A stretch of DNA of 32,221 nt, from contig BFEA01000212.1 in assembly GCA_003427395.1 (NCBI GenBank), positions 169,403 to 201,623 on the forward strand. The letters run 5' to 3'. Both the position numbers and the translations under genes were made by a program. The stretch is from Chara braunii. Taxonomy: Eukaryota > Streptophyta > Charophyceae > Charales > Characeae. Of this stretch, positions 29,781-32,221 are shown piece by piece. Under the pieces are notes generated by a model. That model ran no database searches. It was not told the origin of the DNA and was given only the letters and a program-made list of their open reading frames with translations. How positions within the stretch are numbered: position 1 is the stretch's first letter; every line of letters begins with the position of its first letter.

Positions 29781-30538
29781 CAACAAATCAGACAACGAGT
29801 GATTAAATAGAACAATGGAGAATTGAGTGGTGTATAGGGTGCGAGTCAAGCCACGTACAGTGCGATCAAAAGCATGCGAAATGTCTCAGTCGAGATCCCC
29901 TCGGCAGTAAGTGTCCTAACCAAAAAGAATAGACTGCGGATCTCAATCAGGAAGACAATCGACTACCGTCTAACATATTCGGGTCCAAGGGTTCTTCTTT
30001 TTTGGGCCCGGTCATATGATCCTCCTGACCCCTTTAACGCTACCCCTATACTAGTGTCCTATGACCCCGGTAACGCTACCCCTATGCTAGTGTCCTACCA
30101 CCTAGCGACGAAGACTACTGCAGCGCTCCTCCTGAGTCCAGCGAGATCCTGAAGACTACCTCGTGCCTACTGAACTACCTACCCGTGAAGTGCATGGGAA
30201 CTTCCTATGTACTACCGGGTGTGCCTCCTAAGCCTGCCGAAGGGAGGCAGGGGCTGCAGCTGCAGCTCCTGCTCAAACTCGTGAGGAACAGGCTATTTTT
30301 GGCCTGTTCCGCATCCCTGTTTACGTGCCTGAGTCTTAGGGACAGGTCGAAACAATGAGGGCCTGAAAATGGCCCTCCGTTTCAGGCTGAAAACTCTGGG
30401 TCTGAAAAGACCCAGAAATAGGCTGAAACGGGGTACGACTTGGAGGCCCTCGTTTTTCAGCTTTCAGGCTTAAATGAACGGGGCCTGTAAGCCGTAAGTC
30501 TTTTAGGCTTTTAGGCTGAATGTCCGCAGTATGCCACA
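29781..30538 (-). repeat. LTR between elements D and E (inner edge uncertain)
   Basis: On the minus strand it starts TGTGGCATACTGCGG at 30538, right after D's PPT. The other end is not fixed; an ...AACA near 29780 is one candidate. It is rich in perfect stem-loops: 30247-30272 (26-nt palindrome with one G-T pair), 30285-30293/30302-30310, 30357-30363/30371-30377, 30361-30368/30380-30387 (alternative pairing), 30395-30403/30408-30416 (GAAA loop). A tandem unit of about 36 bp (ACGCTACCCCTATRCTAGTG) is at 30037-30093. Confidence 0.65.
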
Positions 30539-30551
30539 CCCCCCCCTCCTT
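30539..30551 (-). other. Element D polypurine tract
   Basis: The minus strand reads AAGGAGGGGGGGG, then the LTR start TGTGGC. It matches the arrangement in element B. Confidence 0.85.
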
Positions 30552-30590
30552 GAAGAACCGAGCTTACCTGCGAGGGCGAAGCTGTGTGTC

Positions 30591-31835
30591 TTAGGGAGGG
30601 ACAACAGTCCGGGTGGGAGGGGCTGGTCGTGAAGCTTCCTGAGCTAACCTCCGCTTTTCATAATGGGCGGAGATCAGCGGTGCGGATGCTTTCAAATCTG
30701 CGCCTGAAATCCACCGAGTGTCGTCGCGATCGCATGCTTTGAATGTGACTTTGTACCGCCACGGCTTGCTGCTGTGCTTGCGATCGGAGATGATACGGTC
30801 AACTTCCTGATGGCCATCCATAGAAGGAAGGTCCTGCGATCGTCGGCCCGGAAAGTCGTCGCTCTTGGCTTGCGTGTATGTTGCCAGCTTCAAGGCGTGG
30901 AAGACCGGATGGACCGTCAGATGCTCTGGAATGTTGATCACAAATGAAGGGCCATCGGGCTCATCGCCCGCGGCTGATGTCATTGACCAAGGTCCAAACA
31001 ACTTGGGAAGCAGTTTGCGTGAAACATCTTGTTCTAGTGCAAACTCTTCCGCGGAGACCCAAACCAGATCACCGGCGCGGATGGGACATGGTACGCGATG
31101 CCTGTTGGCTTGCTACTGCATGCGGACTTGAGCCTTTTGCATATTTGCACGGGCTCGAGTCAGCAATTCCCTGTACTTCTGGACGGAAGCGGGAGAGCAG
31201 GCAGCGTCAATGTCGGCTGGTCGAGGGAGGAGAAGGTCGGCGAAGATCCGACCTTTCCGTCCACCGTGGTGCAACGTGAATGGAGTCACGCCGATCGCCG
31301 GATGCACCGAAGTGTTGTAGGTGAACTCGATGTCGGGGAAGCGGTCAACCCAATCTTTCTGGTCCGGACGGATGAGCGTACGAAGCATCATTTGAGCGGT
31401 TTGATGTGCCCGCTCCGTCTGCCGGTCTGTCTGAGGATGTTGAGCCGAACTTGGTTTCATTGTTGTGCCAGACTCCTGCATGAGCGCAGTCCAAAACGCC
31501 GACATAAAACGAGTGTCGCGGTCGCTGACTATGTCTTCTGGTACACCATGGCCGCAAATCCAGCCGGTGTGCAGGAGGCGTGCCAGCTAGGGAGCCGTGG
31601 AGTATTACTTGCAAGGAAGAAAACGCGCGTACTTACTCAATCGGTCCACAATCGTGAGGATGCCGTCGTGCCCGAGCTGGTCGCGAGGAAACGGACCGGT
31701 GACGTCCATGGCAATGGAGAGACCGGGTTCCCGTAAGATGGGCATCGGGTGTAACTCGCCGTAGGGATTGTGGTTGCGGGGAAAACTTCGCAAGAGTCGC
31801 AATACCGAGTGACATCGGTAATGAGGTCGGGCCAT
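30591..31835 (-). pseudogene. Element D integrase core and chromodomain-like tail
   Basis: One frame covers the whole stretch, broken by three stops: TAA 31607-31605, TAG 31589-31587 and TAG 31115-31113. All three catalytic residues are visible: AMDVTGPF (Asp, residue 44 of the first piece), EDIVSDRDTRF (second Asp), and HPQTDRQTERA (Glu31 of the second piece). Then come DWVDRFPDIEFTYNTSVH and the GPF/Y region KLFGPWSM, followed by VHPVFHALKLA. The tail runs from RSQDLPSMDGHQEVDRIISD to DTRWISGADLKAS, like a chromodomain. The piece ends VVPP just before the PPT. Only the stops separate it from an intact integrase, so it may be fairly young. Confidence 0.85.
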
Positions 31836-32191
31836 CGGAATCGGTTTCGAAGCCGTGCAATAGTGCGGTTGACTCCGAAATGGCCGGCGAGTCGTGAATC
31901 ATGATACTCGCGGAGGAGGCGAGTCCGAAGACGACGGTCGCGTGGGACACATAGTAAGTCCTTGCCTCTCGAGTGGAGGAGCAAGTACCCGTCGACAATG
32001 CGGTAATGGCTGGCCGACGGGTGATCCGAAGATAGCTGTGCATAGAGCGTGCCGAAGTCCGGATCAGATTGATATGCCCGGATGAAGTGTCGCTGAAGCT
32101 CCTCGTCGAATGCGAAGGCATGATGTGTCATAGCGCAAAGATCAGGTCTTCGCGAGAGTGCACGAGTATATCTTGCGTCTAAAGCTTTCAT
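31783..32191 (-). pseudogene. Element D RNase H end and integrase zinc finger
   Basis: Frame from 32191: RALSRRPDL (end of RNase H), HFIRAYQSDPDFG, SASHYRIVDGYLLLH, then the HHCC domain with His97 and His104 (YHDSRLAGHFGVNRT) and Cys131 and Cys134 (CDSC). After CDSCEVF a frameshift near 31785 moves the text to the frame of the integrase core (RNHNPYGELHPMP). Residues N-terminal to 32191 lie in the last 30 bases, which do not continue the domain clearly. Confidence 0.85.
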
Positions 32192-32221
32192 AATATAATA
32201 TCCGATTTCGAAACTGGGAAA

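Larger units (their letters stand above)
30552..32221 (-). mobile_element. Element D: Ty3/gypsy 3' part, runs off the window
   Basis: RNase H end, integrase and chromodomain-like tail on the minus strand, then PPT and LTR. Same lineage as element B (HFGVNRTI, PYGELHP-type and RSQDLPSMDG motifs). The rest of pol and gag lies beyond 32221. Compared with the other copies it is only lightly damaged. Confidence 0.85.

Overview
This window is almost entirely layered transposable elements. I see no host gene, no tRNA or rRNA gene and no CRISPR array. The organism is a eukaryote with a large, repeat-rich genome of the plant lineage. The reasons are several independent Ty3/gypsy elements, plant-type primer binding sites (initiator-Met and Asp tRNA), long purine microsatellites and a 10-N scaffold gap. 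The wording of the gag and pol fragments is most like what I remember from the charophyte alga Chara braunii; that is recall, not a search result.

Layout. 1-1723: nearly pure-purine DNA made of (GGAT)n, (GAA)n and a 14-bp minisatellite, containing a duplicated block. 1724-10751: element A, a complete but decayed Ty3/gypsy element on the minus strand. It has two LTRs, a PBS, a PPT, gag, protease, RT, RNase H, integrase and a 4-bp target duplication. 10752-10840: the other side of A's target, ending in a 25-bp filler-like copy of the LTR end. 10841 to about 14425: element B, a 5'-truncated plus-strand Ty3/gypsy element with its PPT and the start of its 3' LTR. 14765-20091: a 105-bp tandem repeat, holding the assembly gap, interrupted by element X (14983-20057). 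X is a 5,075-bp solo-LTR-like insertion full of perfect stem-loops. 20733-21338: the 3' end of another integrase (element F), abutting a 360-bp tandem duplication. About 23470-28806: element C, a minus-strand Ty3/gypsy element with a tRNA-Asp-type PBS, whose RT is split by a 1,177-bp TIR transposon (23668-24844). 28807-32221: a head-to-tail arrangement of the gag start of element E, a shared LTR, and the RNase H/integrase/chromodomain-like end of element D, running off the window.

How the parts relate. Three insertions can be dated relative to their hosts because the sequence supplies both the junctions and the empty site. A lies in a copy of the purine block, X lies in the 105-bp repeat, and the TIR element lies in C's RT. 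All three made 4-bp target duplications (GGTG, GCGG, ATAA). X and the 5' LTR fragment of C are relatives. Their last 170-190 bp align, and the predicted stem-loops there keep pairing through compensatory changes. This points to a conserved structured RNA in the LTR region just upstream of the tRNA-Asp primer site, which is the most interesting signal in the window. All coding regions carry stops, frameshifts or lost catalytic residues, so none of these elements looks autonomous.
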